Origin: Anseranas semipalmata
Taxonomy: Eukaryota; Chordata; Aves; Anseriformes; Anseranatidae
Reading direction: 5' to 3'
Assembly (NCBI GenBank): GCA_013399115.1
Contig: VXAA01004204.1
Coordinates: 190,933 to 254,932 of the forward strand
Length of the DNA stretch: 64,000 bases
The notes beneath the pieces were generated by a model. That model saw only the letters and a program-made list of their open reading frames with translations. It was not told where the DNA came from and searched no databases. Of this stretch, positions 43,571 through 57,661 are shown piece by piece (positions within the stretch are counted from its first letter, which is position 1; the number at the start of each line of letters is the position of its first letter). The position numbers and the translations under genes are program-made.

Positions 43571-46359
43571 TAAATTTTCCCCACGCTATTGTAGCAGTTG
43601 CTGCCAAACTCATTAAATGAGTATCTCCTATCTTTGGCCTACTGGGGAGTGGGAGGACTTGACTCCCACTGTGTCTGATCTGGTTAGTTAGCAATCCTGG
43701 TTCTTGCCTGGTCCCTGCTCGTTACACAAACAACATGGGCTTGGAGATCTTTTATTGAAACTGGTTTTTATTCTTCTTGAATGCAGAACTAAGCATTGCA
43801 AGTGAGGCAGCCACAGGCTCATGGGGAAGGTTGAGGATGGGTTTTATTAAGTGGAAGGAAAGCTATTTATGGAGCGATATATAAAATTGTTTCAGCCATG
43901 AGAGCAAACTGAGGTGGGTGACCCCAAACCTGTCCTCCAAAGGACCTGTCCTGCCAGCTAGGGGATTTGTTATTCGTATATAATCCTGTTCAGACTTCAT
44001 GCTTGCACTGTCAGGGACCTGGAAAAGGTTGTTCTTTGCTCAACTTCTGCACGTTCACAGGTCTGCTTCATGTTAGACCTAGATTTCTGCTTTCTGCAGC
44101 TCTCTGGGAGAAAGCTTTTCCTAAACAAGCGTCCCTAACCACAGACTGCAGTCTGAGGCAGGACGGAAAGCCCAGAGGCTAAAAGCAGGGCTGTGATTAA
44201 GAACTGTGGTTTGAATGTAAACTGCAAGCTGGCCTGGGAGGCTTGGAAGATCTCTTCCATTAAGGCTTCAAGCTGAGGCCATTGTATGGGCCTTATCATG
44301 AATATCAGATGCAAAACACACTGAGGTGTTACTTTTTTTTTTTTCCTTCTTGTATTTGTGCACGTTGAACAGACATGAGGAAAAGACAGAGGAAGCAATA
44401 AGACTGAACTAATAGTTACTTGGTCAAGGGACGTACTTATTCAGTTTTCTTTTGCTGCTTTCTGTTCTGCCTCAACACACATGGCAGCACTGTGGTCCGG
44501 AATAACACACTGCAGGAGGGAATTAACTTGTTTTCGCTATATGGAAATTGTGATGTGACTTCTATTGTGCTTGCAGGAAGGGGAATGAAGCTGATTGTGA
44601 CTTAGCTATTAAATTCACTTTTTGCCACTTGTGCCCTTTTGTTATGGATTAATTGCACCTGGCATCAACACAGCTTGGTAAGGCTTATGGAAAGATGAAA
44701 TTTTAATAATTGGAAGTATCTAAAGCTATTTCATCAAAGCAAATCTTGCCAGCCAAACTCCATGTGATGTGGCTTTGTCTAGTTTTGCTCTTAAATATCT
44801 GAGACCTTGGAGTCAATGTAATTCATTGTGCTCTACGTAAATGAGGATGTACTAAACGACTAGTACATGTTATCTGTGTAGATCTGAGATGAGGTGTCTG
44901 GGGGGGAAATGATAGTATCTGGCTGATAGCAGCTACCCACCAGGGAACTCCCCGTTCTTCATTTCTATAGAGAAGCAAGTATATCTGTATTTTTACACTG
45001 CTACAAAGCCACAGGAAGGAATTCCTCTCCCTGCCCCTTTTTAAGGGCACTCAGGTCTTTATCCTTCTTCTTCGAGCCAAGAGCAATTTTTGCAGCAATC
45101 TGTCTTCTTGAGGGATTAAGTCAGTGTCAAAGACAGGGCAGGCAGAACTGTTAATTGCAGGCAAATCAGTTGGGGTAAAAATGCAATTAGAAGAGACATT
45201 GTTGGGACTGGCAAATCCCAGGCACAGTTTCTTTATACCAAGGCTTTCAATACTTTGATTCATGTGTTCAGACCTGACAAGCGACCCATTTGGTAAAGCC
45301 TGTAAGAAAAATGGAATTTATCAGTAATTTATGGTGAAGACATGGAAAATCTCTCAGGCATCTCATATTAAATAGTACATTATTGACCTGATAGTGCACT
45401 TGTTCAAGTCCTTCATAGACCTATACCTGGTTAAAAAGGATTATTTTTTAAAGGTACACCCTTTCAAGCACTTAACAAGAACTGCTGCATGAAAAAGTTT
45501 GTATAAAAACAATGTTTCAGCTTAGAATACTTCAGAAACAAATAGGTGACTGAACTGGACTAACCACTCATTCATCTGAACGAAAATCTGATGCCTGAAA
45601 GGCTAGGGTTTGTTATTAGAATAGGAGTTTTGTAAGTAGTGTTCCTGTACTATGAAATTAATTCAGGCAGGATTCTATGCAACTCCATTAAAAGCAGCTT
45701 TCCTACAGTTAGAGTTTATACTAGGATCTGGACCTATGCTTCTCATCACCACAGCCATTCTTTAGACATCCTCTAATGCAAAATTTAAAAATGTCTTTAA
45801 AATTCAGAAGGAGAGAACTCTGAAATAAAAGGTATATAAAGATCTTTCAGAATACACAAAAATTAACTCGTATAGCCAAATAAGTGAGGCTTTCACGTCT
45901 CTTAGGCCCTTCTCCTCCTTTTTGAGTATTCACAAAGGTATCAACATTTGTTGCCTTGATGTGGAGGCTGAAAACAAAATTCTGTTATGGAGAAAATAAT
46001 GAAAGAAAACTTGCCTGTAAAAAGGCTCCTTTCCAAACTCTGGGGACTCTGGTTTCCTCAAACTCAAATATCTTAGAATGCAGGCTATCAAGTGCAAACA
46101 AAGTTTTGATGTTGCATTCAATGTCTATATGATTAGACCTCTAGATCTAGTCTGAAGAGATACTGATGTGTTCACAGGCTCTTCATACCTTACTAAGGCT
46201 TCTTCTAGTTAAAACAAAGACAAAACAAAGCAAAAGTAAATGTCATGGCATTTGCAATCCTTCCCCCCACCCCCCGGCATACTGGTTGGGACTGTAAAAA
46301 AACAACAACAACAAAAAAAAAACACTGGGGAGGAAGAAGAGGGGCTGGGAGAATCATAA
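43571..46359. other. Noncoding DNA, nothing recognised
   Basis: AT-rich, with T12 at 44333-44344. A motif-rich patch at 44600-44680 combines CTTTTGTTATGGATTAATTG (SOX/POU/homeodomain-like) with CACCTG, but this is motif resemblance only. No exon is recognised. Confidence 0.55.
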
Positions 46360-46393
46360 CTATGTGGCTGAAGATTTCTATGTGGCTGAAGAG
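46360..46393. repeat. Tandem duplication, 18 bp
   Basis: CTATGTGGCTGAAGATTT at 46360-46377 is followed by a second copy matching over its first 15 bases or so. Confidence 0.88.
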
Positions 46394-49070
46394 GAAAAAT
46401 GTCATTTAGCTAGAACATAATTCTCATAAAGGTAAGCAGAACAGCTTCCCCAAACAGGAGCTTCAGTTCAAGCTCCTTTCATTGTTTGATTCTTGGTACA
46501 GTTTGGACGAGACATTAGCATGATGTGTCTGTCTCCTTTTATATAAAGTGGTAGAGAATAACAAAGAGATTTGTGAAGTCTGTAATGCTTTGTCTTCAAA
46601 TTAAACAACAACAAACAAAGAAACCCACAAACAAACCTTGGGAATGAAACTTAAGTGATTTTTGAACATTACCTGTCCTCTGCAAGAGGTGTGTTTTTCT
46701 TTTCTTTTTTTTTCTTTTCTTTTTCCCCCTACATTTGAAGTATTGTTGCAGGGTATGTAGTGTCTCTAACCTGGGCTGTGGCACTTGAACTCCAGCTGTT
46801 TTACCATGCCCTTCCTTGTACTTCCACAACCCATACTGTAGTCAGAAGAGTGGCTGCAGTTTGCTCAGGTGTACCTGAACAAGTTTGGAAGAAGCCAAAT
46901 TAACTGAAGAGAGAGAGATGTGGCAACATGAAGCATCTTTAGCTTCCAGAAAGCTTTTTACCCAGGTTTCCACATGAACTCTGCCATAGCTGAAGTGTTG
47001 CTAGTGCTTATGTGTGTGATTTCATGCCTGGCTAACACTGATGGAAGGCCATTTGCCCACCAAGAAGATTTTAAACTACTCCCATTTTTTTTCTCGAGTC
47101 ACTAGTTGTGATTGTACAGATGACTGCTGAATTGAATCCACTTCCTGATCCAACTGAAGGTTAGTTACGAGGCTGAACTGGCAGCAGGGAGGGTGGCTTG
47201 CACCCTCTCACAGCAGCTTGGTCTTAAAGCATCAGTGCAACAATACCCTGAGCTGGTTTCAAGCTGACTCAGGCAAGCCTACACAGGGTGTAGTTACAGC
47301 TTTGGTCTCTATCTGCAAACCTGAAGTGTTAGAGCTATCGTGGCAAGGCAAGAATAAAAATCCAGCTCGAGTGGTGTTAACGATTCTGGACTGTGTTATT
47401 TCCACAATCAATCTGATGTAGGTTAAAAAGAAGCTACGCATTTCATTGCTGTTATAGTAACTAAGTTTTACATGTGTTTCCTCTTGAATGCAATCCAGAG
47501 CTTTATGTGTGATGTACCTAGGATTGATATATAGAAGACAAAGGGTGCTACAGGTGATTTTGAAAAATCTATTGCACCCATTTTAGAAGTTACTATGTGT
47601 AGCTGCCCATTCTGCCCTTCTGCAGGAGTTTCCAGTATCCAAATTAGAACTGGCAAAGGTAATGTGTACCTGCACCAGAGCTACCTCAGACCATAACCTG
47701 GTGGTGTAGCTCTGACTCATGTTTGCAGGCAGATTTAGCTGCTGCTGCTAAACTTGGTTCCCATCACCACCTGTCTGTCCTGTCCCCTCACAAAAGGCTG
47801 ACAGGGAGAGCTGAAGAGGACATTTATTTGCTTCTAAACTATCCAACTTTACACTGGTAACAGCTGCAAACTTTGGTGGCTGAGGTGTGGACGCACATCC
47901 TGGGCAGCTGCCCCTATTGCAAGGTGATGGCCATAGGTGGGGGAAAGAGATAACGGGAGATCCTGCCATTAACTGGCCAGCTAAACCTGCCTAAGAAAAG
48001 GAGCTGGAGCCCTGCAGTGTCAGACCATGTAGTGTAGTGATTATGGTGCAGGCATGCATTCCTGTCTGTCAGGGCTGCTTTGGGAAGGCAAGGTTTGGCA
48101 GGGATGTAGATTAAATACATTGTGCAAGAGGTAAAAGTTCAGCAGAGGTTTGTTTGCGGCAACTCTAGTTGCCTCTGAAGCCCCGAAATAGCTGGTGCAA
48201 TGTAATGCTGAGGAAGAGGAAATTCTGGCCAGAATTTCCAGAGTGACCATTCACACATCTGTTCAGGCTAAGAGGTTTCAGGATGATAATCTGGGACCCC
48301 ACAGCCCAAATGTTGCTGAATTCCTTCAATTTGGGGTTGTTCTTTTCCTTTAGGGCCTCGAGAAAAGACTACCTTCTTGAGTAATCTGCTCTACTGCTCA
48401 TGGATAACGTGGTCAGATGATAAGAGTCACTCCAAAGCAGCATGGGCTGATACTATCAGGCAAGATTCAGATGGGAAACAATCCTTCTCTTTATTATAAT
48501 TTTCACAGTAATAAAAGCTCTAGTAACATTTTATGTTGGTTCACACTGTTGGGATATGTGGTGTATAATCTCTTGTTAACTAACAACAGAAAAATCTTTA
48601 GTTTGCATGTATTAGAATGAACAGGTTTCTGTGGTCAAGCCGGGGACAGTATTTCTGTACCTCCGTGTTTCCACAAAATAGTTCTTTTCATTGGTATTTA
48701 ATCTCTCATCAGAACATGACTAAATTGATTTCATGGAAGAAAAGGAACAATCAAAATCTTATACTTAGAAAACCCCTCTGAACTGAAGATAGGGGAAATG
48801 GCCTAGGCTGAATTCTTAGCCCTGTGGTCTCTTATCTGACAGTGCAAATAATGCACAAGAGCAGGTTTTGCAGATTAAAAAACAAAACAACAAAAACAGA
48901 AAAAAGGTATTCAGTCCAGTTTGTTTTAGGAATAACTATAAAGACCAAGTTATCCTTCTGTAAGGAGACCATTTTGACAGAACATAACTTCTACTTTTCC
49001 CAACATCCATATATATTTAAGTTTTCTAGCATGAAATATTAACAATGGAAGGGAAAAAGATACTAACTTG
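46394..49070. other. Noncoding DNA, nothing recognised
   Basis: Contains short CAAA/AAC-type simple stretches near 46605-46635 and a pyrimidine tract at 46694-46730. Small open frames (47218-47421, 47748-48250) match nothing familiar. Confidence 0.6.
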
Positions 49071-49116
49071 TGTTTTTTTTTTTTTTTTTTGNTTGTTTTT
49101 TTTTTTTTTTTTTTTT
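49071..49116. repeat. Interrupted poly(T) with ambiguous base
   Basis: Two long T runs split by GNTTG near 49091-49095. The N at 49092 shows that the consensus is unsure; the true tract may be one longer homopolymer. Confidence 0.95.
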
Positions 49117-50163
49117 GCTTCTCATTTATGGCAAGAAAAGGTTCAATAATTCAAGTCACTCTATTAAAACAATTACAGTTCTGTCTTCACGCCTGATAAG
49201 TATTGTGTGTATCCTTATGTACCATATGTAAGGGTAAGAGCCTTAAACTGAGCAGGTTTCATTCTACCTTGCTGGAATCATTTATGATCAAGGACTGAAC
49301 AGCCTGGCAGTGCATGACTGACTGCCAGATCTGGCAGTAATTAGAGATATGTTATGTACCATTTAAGGTTGTAACTTCTTCCCTTTAAACTTACTTGCAC
49401 AAGAGTTGCATGCTGACTACTACATCATGTGGCTGGGAATAAGCGCCCAGCATCTGAAGTGGCCTACAGTCCCTTTGGCCTTCCCGGCCTGCCATTTCAA
49501 GAGGGGAATGCACTTCTGGTTAATCTTGACCTGAAAATGAGGAATGACTGTGAAAAACATGTAAAATGCATACACTGTTTGAGGAATAAAGGTTGGCCAG
49601 GGGTCTGCGTTCTTCTAGGTGAACATCTGGCAATAAATGTACAGAATTAGTCTCCTCTTGCTTTCACGAACCTTGTGTTTTTTTTTTTTTCTCCTGAATG
49701 AAGGGATAATTTCACCAAAAATGTTCAAAAATGGTCTTTGTAGAAAAGCATTTTCCTGAAAAATAGGTACATGGGTATTAGCTATTTATCTTTTAATTGG
49801 CAGACAAATCACTGACCTGGTGTGTTAAATGAAAGAACCACAAAGCTCCCTAAATAAAGTACCTGCAACTTCATTTTCCTTGAGGGAAACCTGAATCTGC
49901 CAGAATAAGATAAACATCCTCTAAGATTACATACTGAGTGAGGTGTGTTGGGAGTTTGTGGAGGAGCTGCAACCTCTGCGCAGCCTGGGTGGGAGCCGGG
50001 TACTTGGCGGCTCAGCCCAGAGCCATCCTGACCCTCAGCAGAAGCAGCGTTTGGGGTGCTGGGTTGGATGTGGTCAGGTTTACACCTTTGGTTTTAGGTG
50101 TTCCTTTTGCATACCTGGATTCTTTATTGGATTTAGCCTAATAGCTCTAAAGACTTTTTTTTT
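49117..50163. other. Noncoding DNA, nothing recognised
   Basis: T13 at 49678-49690. Overlapping frames at 49938-50233 run into the gap. No exon or repeat family is recognised. Confidence 0.6.
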
Positions 50164-50181
50164 NNNNNNNNNNNNNNNNNN
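50164..50181. other. Assembly gap (18 N) within poly(T)
   Basis: N run flanked on both sides by T runs, again a homopolymer sequencing failure. Confidence 0.98.
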
Positions 50182-53100
50182 TTTTTTCAGAAGTATTTTG
50201 GAGGTTGAGACAACAGCTCTGGATCTAGCTTAATTTAAACAAATATATATTTGATATGCTAAAAGTCTTTCTCACATTTTTCAGTTCAGAATTCAGACTG
50301 ATGGCTTTTAGATCTTATCAACAGACTAAGGGTAAAGCTTTTAACTGGCCCTTCAAAACCACTGAAATTCCAATTTTCCTAGTTCTCTTGACGATACAAG
50401 TAGAATTGCACTTTTTCCAGATTTTCTGTAGAAATGTTACACTTCCACAGACAGAATAATTTTAAGGCTCTCCAAGATAAGTATTTTTTTATCCTTGTTA
50501 TTAAACTACATTTATTTTCTGCCTCAAATACTTTCATACTGCTATTCCCTTAATGTTACAGACTACAAGTAGCTGGAGGGGAATCAGATACAGTTTAAAA
50601 TCCATTCATGAATTATTTTGTCACATCAGTGACAAGAATAACCTGATAAGTAGTGGCAATTTGTTTGTCAAATGGAATCCAGAATGAGGCTTTTTAGATG
50701 AACACAATGAACAGTTTGTTCATTTAACTGAATGATAACTGAACAGTTATCCCTAAAGATCCTCTATTTTCACAATATACGGATTTAATAGCCATCCTCA
50801 AGTTTCAAGGCTCTGTGTGCTGCATAGCATCTCTTTAATTAAAGAAACCTGTGTTTACCTTCTTCCATGTTCCTCACCTGGCATGTCAGATGTCTGGTTA
50901 TCAAGTGCTGGTTGCCTTTCTACACCATAAAGATGTTGAAGAAAGTGATAACTGAACTCTAATGGGGGAGGAACAACTAAGCCCTATATTTTAAACTTTA
51001 AATAATGCAAACAATTGTTTTTCTCCTATTGCGAGGAGGAGGATCTAAGGATTGTGTTATAAGAAAGCACTTCAGACTGAAGTATAATGAACTGCCTAAA
51101 GACAGATCTCTTCTGATGCAATCAGTGCTAAGGAATTTGTTTGTAGCACCTTCAGGATGAACTGTAGCTCTATTGCACTGGGACAGGGTGGAGCTTGTGT
51201 GGTGAAACTGGGAGCAAACTGCAGTGATGTAACACTAGGGGCTACGTGCAGTGCCTCATAAATGCTCTCAGACTCTAACAGTGCTAGAGGGATTTCCCAG
51301 AGTAATCCCATTGGAAAACACAAAGTTGAATGTATCTTTTTTTTTTTTTTTTTTTTCTTCCTGGAGAAGATCAGAATTCATTCAGGAAAGGCACCCTAGC
51401 TGGCACTTTATAGCTGTGGTTGCTCCATGGGAAGCAGGGTCATATCTGTAAGATTACTTCAAAAAGAAGAAAAAGACCAATTGTCCCTAAAATACTTTAC
51501 CCATGTCATAGAGGTTTAAAAGTGCTCCAAAATTTGAAAGCTGTTGCAAACCAAGGGCGTTCTCAGGTTGGTCATAACAGCAAAACATTGCCAGTACTTT
51601 GCACAGATCTAAGTCTTTAAGAAAGGCACATGGCAATGGAGACTTACATCCTCACTACAGGCTGCAATTTCATGCAATAGCTTAGGCAACACAAATAGTT
51701 TAAGCAAGTTCCTAACTCTCAAATGTATTTCTTTCTCTGTGAACTGTGCCAATACAATTGATCATGGATCTTTGCTGTGGACCGGGTCAATCAGCATCAC
51801 CTGATTGAGGCATGGCCTCACAGGCAGCTCTGCCAGAGGGCTGGGGGGAAGGCTGAGGCACTGGGTGGTGAGGAGCAGGGGAGCAGCTCCTTGCCACTGA
51901 CCCCAGCATTTGAATTGCAGCTGGGGTAAATTCTATGGTAAAGCTGAAAATGGCTGTGCTATGTAGACGTGGGTTTGTTGAGGATTTGGCTCATTGATTC
52001 CTCTTGTCTGACTCCTCTTGGCTGTTTATTTCATATGGAAACAGCATGTACAGTTGGCTGGTGCCTCTGTTCTAAGTGATTTACTGCTTCATAGGGCAAG
52101 TAAAAAAAAAAAAGTAATCTGATTCGTCTCCTAGCTTTCCATGCTGCATTCAGTCTGCTCTTTGGTTTTGTGCCCGCTGGACAATTTGAGCATTGAGGAT
52201 GTTTATTTCAAAAGGCTTTTCAGGTGCAAAAGAATGATTTTAAGTAAATGTGACTCAGTGAAGGGAACCTCACTCTGCTCTGCTCGAAACTAAGCAAAAC
52301 GATGATGCTTTGAGAAATGTTTCTCTTGGCTATAGAAGTGGGGAGATGGGAAAAATACTTGGCTAGTCTAGGTAACACCTGCATTATAGCTGCTGATGTA
52401 TACATGGATCTTGCACATGCTCATACATCAAAGCGGCACTAGAAATGCTGAAGCATAACTAATTTTAACTGAAAGAGGTGGCCTTATTTCCAGTGTAATT
52501 TCTACTCTAGCAGATTACCTTCCTGCCTGTCATGCAAACAAGGCTCCATATAAAAGGGTTTTGTTGGATGAGTGTGTGTGGCTCTCTAAATGTTTTAGAA
52601 GCAAATCTCCAGGAAATACCTTGTAAGTGAACATCTATTTAATATTTTCTAGGGAGACTATATTGCAGGTGTATGCACTAGAGCTCCTGATGTTGTATAC
52701 GTAAGGAAAAAGATTGCACTCCTTTCTGACAGCCTACTGTAAGTGTGGGGAGATGATATGCACATTAAGCCCAGGCTGTCACTGAAAGGTCATCCTTGCT
52801 TCTTCCTTTTTTTTTGCTCATTCACTGCTCCCAGCCATAAGGACCTGTCTTCTCACCCTGCTTTGCCCTGGCAGTGGCACTCACCAGACTGGTTGGTACT
52901 TGAATACACCGGTGTGAATTTCACAATAAAATCTATTATTAATTTTTTAATGGGCTTTTTTTTTTTTTTTCCGCTAGATTAGTGAGTTGAAACTGTTTAT
53001 TGTATGGCTAGGTGTGCTTGTTCCAGAACAACCTCAAGGAGACCATGGGATTGTGCAGCTGGAAGTAAAGGGAAGAAGATGTACAGGGAAGACATCCCTC

Positions 53101-53220
53101 TTTCTGCAGTGTTGAGATGTTAAGAGTTGTTCAGTCCAGTACTGTGTAACTGCCCTAGGACAAAAATAACTTAGTAATACTATTTTTTATTTGGTTCCTA
53201 GCTTAGTTTCAGCTCTAGAC
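50182..53220. other. Noncoding DNA, nothing recognised
   Basis: T runs at 51337-51356 (20) and 52956-52970 (15). A slightly GC-richer patch at 51770-51960 has no recognised feature. No exon, RNA gene or clear repeat copy. Confidence 0.6.
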
Positions 53221-53251
53221 AAAAACAACAACAACAACAAAACAACAACAA
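53221..53251. repeat. (AAC)n microsatellite
   Basis: Interrupted AAC/ACA units in an A-rich setting, a simple repeat. Confidence 0.9.
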
Positions 53252-55808
53252 AGAGATCATAGAAGGATCACTTATTTATCTCTTGCTTCACGGGCTTAAT
53301 TTTTTTACTGTCTATAATTCAGACTCTGCCTTATAAATAGCATCCGATAGTTGCTACAGAAAGCATTAGCAAATATATTTCAAGTAAATTGAATTTGTTC
53401 CAGCAGTAATCATAGTGATCAGATTAGCTTTCAGTAGATTTTTTTTTTTTTTAAATAAAACTTTGCCAATAAAATACGGGAAATAAGTTGTGAAAATTCT
53501 TGTCAATATACCTCGACGTGCAAGTATTTGCACAAACCAATATACTTACAAGTGCTTGGACTAAAGTTATTCCAGTCACTTTCCTGAAAGCTTTTTGAAC
53601 TTTGAAAGTCATCCCATCAGGAAACAGAACAAAAATACTTCTCTCTTGTGGTCATTCAGTAGCTAATATAAAAAAAAATATATTCATGATGAATATTTAG
53701 TGAATAATCTACTAGCTGAAACATGTTTGTAATTATTAAAAGACTGGCTTAAGGAAAAAGATGGAAACAGCAGAAGGCTTGTAAATAAGTCTGAACTCTA
53801 CAAAGATTCCTGGCTTGGATAAGTCAGTGTCGCTTCGTGTATTCAAAGGGAGCTAAGCCAGTGTATGTCAACTGAATATCTTGTTTTCACTGGGGATTAG
53901 TATTTGACCGGCTGTAGCTCTGATAATGTAACGTCATTAATGTTTTCCAAAATATAATGTATTCAAATGGAATTTGAGCAGTTTCGTAAACATTAAGTTA
54001 GTGTGGGCAATTCAAAGTGTGTCCACAGAATTCATATACATTACAAAAAAGAAAACACTTCCCATGGAGTTTGGATTTTAACCCTTGCCTAGCAATATTT
54101 GGTAGTCTGCTTTTTGCTTAACTGTACAGACTCATTTGACCCTCCAGTCAAAACATTCAAATATAGTCTTTGTGTATTCACAGTGAATTAATACGATCTT
54201 TTCTTCCCTCACCCTAAAAAGGCTTGTCTGAGATTGTTCACAGGTTCTCCATCTGTCCCTTGTTCCTGTTGCAAAAGTAAAATCAGGTTAAAGCTTTGAC
54301 CAGATCAGGGTTATGAAAGCATTCAGACTGACATGGAGCTTTGTTAGCTGACGTGCTCGAGGTGAAGAAGGCATTAGGTAGTGGAGGGTGGGGAGGGAGT
54401 TTCCTTGATCAGCTTGGTTTCATCTGAAGCCTACAGAGAAGTAATAAATACAGGTCAGTCATATCTTAATCTCTAATAGTTTCTATCTTGCCATCAGCTG
54501 CTTCATAACATGGCATGATCATTTCAGTAGGGGTGTCTGAGACTTGTTCTCTGATGGGTTTACTAATAGCAGTGAAAGATGTTTTTCTTTCTCCCAGGGA
54601 AGTTTAACAGCGCAGGAAGGAGAGTACACACAGTGTCTGCAGTGCCACAGGTCACAGCCCAGCTGATGACTGTGAGCTGCTGATGAAGACAACACTGCAG
54701 CAATGTAAAAGGTTGTCAACAGAGATCCATGCACGTCTTGTTCTGTCTATTCCCCTGAACGAGCAATATGCTCTGGAGAACATCTAAGACCACTTTCCAT
54801 CTTGTTCTTCTTCCCCTCTAGTTATTGTCTCAGATTACAAGTATCAATTTAAGGCCTACCGGAAGATATTTCAAACAACATTTAATAACTCTGGGGGTCC
54901 CAAATTAACCACAAAATAAAAATGAAACATAACTTGAGGTATAGTTTCACAAAGAAGTGATATATTGGAGAACCCTCAGGTGGAAAACTGCCATTTTGTT
55001 CTTCTCAGCACATAGTTCTTCTCCTTCACTGGCAACATTCTTACAGGTTCTGTGACACTGAGGATGTACATCATAGCTCACGTGTGATTCAGGTTTTATT
55101 GTTTGTGAGTTTTACTATTAACATTTTTTCCAGGTAATCATCTGCTTTTCTGTGGAGAAGAAAGAGGAAAAAAGTTTCAAATATTGGGTTCATTCCAGCA
55201 TTGATTTATTTTAATTATCTGAATGTTTAGTGTTAAACTTTGTGGGCAACTAAAAGATCAGTGCATAACTCTCCCAGGCCTTTGTTCATTACAAGAATAT
55301 ATTGTAAGCAGTGAGTACTTTTTCTTTTTAAAATAGCATTTTTTTAATGTAAAATACAAGCACCTGCTTTTATAGCCATTGAGCAAAACACAAAGGTTAT
55401 GAACTCAGGTTTGAGGGCAGAAAGTTTCCAGGGAGACTTGAAGCAAGTCTAATGCTGTTAATGGGGATACTTGAAGGTACTTGGCCCTTTGAGGCAGTTA
55501 AATTGAGCGGTGCTGAGACAGGAAGGCGTCTTAAATTGGCTTTTCCTCATGCTCTGATTCCTCTGGTTCCTCATTAGCAGTGCAGCCTTATTTGCAATCC
55601 TGGCTGGTTTCTCATGCCACGCTCGTGTGCTTGCTGTGCGTATACCTCTGGCTATCAGTACTCCAATGGTGCTGGAGGCATGCTAATCTCTCCACACCAA
55701 TAACAACTCTCTTTATAAGATTGCTCTCTAGTTGATATAGTAGCCCTTGGGTTTGTGCTGGAGAAATATTACAAAGTAGTTCATTGGATTCTGTTAATTA
55801 GTGTGGCT
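53252..55808. other. Noncoding DNA, nothing recognised
   Basis: AT-rich with T14 at 53439-53452. No exon or repeat family is recognised. Confidence 0.6.
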
Positions 55809-55870
55809 TAAAAAAAACAAAAACAAAAAACAAACAAACAAACAAACAAAAAAAAACAAAAACCCAAACA
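55809..55870. repeat. (CAAA)n / A-rich simple repeat
   Basis: About 60 bases made only of A and C, including a run of four to five CAAA units and flanking A runs. Such tracts sometimes mark LINE or SINE tails, but no element body adjoins it on either side. Confidence 0.92.
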
Positions 55871-57629
55871 GTTCAGCAATAAAAATGAAAGATGCACAGC
55901 TGTAAGGGCTAGGGCTGATAAGGGTATGATTGCTGTGTTTGCTCTGCATTTTCAGTCATACAAATAGCTTTGAGCTGGAAAGATGGAGTTCAGGAGCAGC
56001 TGGCTGTGTGTGAGCCCAGATCTTCTGAGGTTAAGGGAATGCATTAAGCCCTCTGGTAAGCTAGCCATGTGCATGAAGATAGGCGCATTTAGAAAAACCC
56101 AACCAGCCTTGCCCTCCTCCCCCCAGAGCATATCCATAGATAAGAACCTCGCTCTTCTCAAAAATGAGGGTTAACAGCCAGCCTGAGGGATGAGTAATAT
56201 TATAAACTGTCTGCTTTTCAGTAAACAAAAGCATGCGGTATACTTGCTGCTTGTTGTACTTGGTCTATATATCAGTAATGGAGCTCTTAGGCCTTACTCC
56301 TTTTTTTTTCCAGGAAAGCTGTGTTTTAAAGATATTCTCTTGATTAGTAAAGTCACAAGTTATGCCTTCTGTGTTGTGAGAGTGCTTGATAAATAGAAGG
56401 GTTTGTCAGAAATTTGTTCCAGAGATTCAGTAAAAATCATTTAGAATGATTCAGGAAAAATGTATGTCTCCACTAAGGTTGGCCATGGGTGGAAGCATAG
56501 TTAAACTTTGCACTCAGATGATGGATTTTCTGGAAACATATACTTCCTAAAATTCTCTCTCTCTCACACACACCTTTTTTTTCCCCATTATGTTGTCCTA
56601 CTACTTTCCTTTAACTAACCTTGCCTAATCTCATATGAGTAGCTACCTTGTGTAGGTGTAACCAGAGCAAAAACCTACCCAAGTAATAATTGTCTTGTTT
56701 TTAGCAGTTGAGTGATACCTGTGCAGTATAAACGAATTGCCATTCATATTGAACATTCTTTGCTACTGTATTACAGACTAATAGTCGAAATGGTTATAAA
56801 GTGTGGACCCTATCTGATGAAACACTTGCTACTACATTCAGGCTGGTTAAGTGCAACTCTTCCCCTTTCCTTTCTTCGTCTGCCTACTTCCGTCTGAGTT
56901 TTGGAGGAGGAATTTATAAAGATCAAGAACTGAAAAACCTGTGGGTTAAAAGTGGTTTTGAGCAGCTTTGGGCTAGATAGCCTAAACCCCCAGTGCTGCT
57001 GTGTGATACTGGCAGTGTTACAGTGCATTGGATCTTGCTGTGCTGTGGAGCTCGCCTCAGACCAGTGTAGCTCCGAGTTTGGTACATGGACAGCTGATGC
57101 AGTCTGCTCAGAGAGTGTGGGAGATCGAGCTAAACATTCCTGCCCAAATGTTGTGTGCTTAGAAGAGTCCTCCTCCATTTAATCCTCTTATGAGATGAAG
57201 GCAGCCGTCTTAGTAGTGGCTGTTTTTTTGGGACACCTTTTTGCTACAGCTGGATTCAGGTCATGGGAACCTTGCTCCTGCCTAAAGTTGAGTGGTTTGA
57301 ACTTTCATTGACCTTAGGAGTCATTTAAGGTGTCTGTAGGCACTTACAACTCATTTCAGGGATTCTCAGGTTAGGACGTCCTGTATGCTCCTCCCTCCCC
57401 ATCAAAGACAAGAAGAAAAAGTGTTATTACAAGTCTTTTAAACCACCAGAAAGTAACTTTTAGAAAAGTGATCAGAATGTGCTTGGAGCTATCACTAGTG
57501 AGCCACTGGATAAATGCTAAAAATGTACATCTCTTCTTTGCAAGAGAAAGTAGTAATATCAGCTTGTGAAAAATCCAAATTAACTGAAAATTATTTCCAT
57601 TATAAAGATATTTTTAACAGGAAAGCAAA
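55871..57629. other. Noncoding DNA, nothing recognised
   Basis: Overlapping frames at 56810-57182 (122 codons minus, 76 codons plus) are unrecognised. No repeat family or RNA gene is seen. Confidence 0.55.
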
Positions 57630-57661
57630 ACAAACAAACAACAACAACAACAACAACAAAA
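57630..57661. repeat. (CAA)n microsatellite
   Basis: CAAA units passing into about seven CAA units. A simple repeat; the asparagine run it encodes in one frame is an artefact. Confidence 0.92.
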
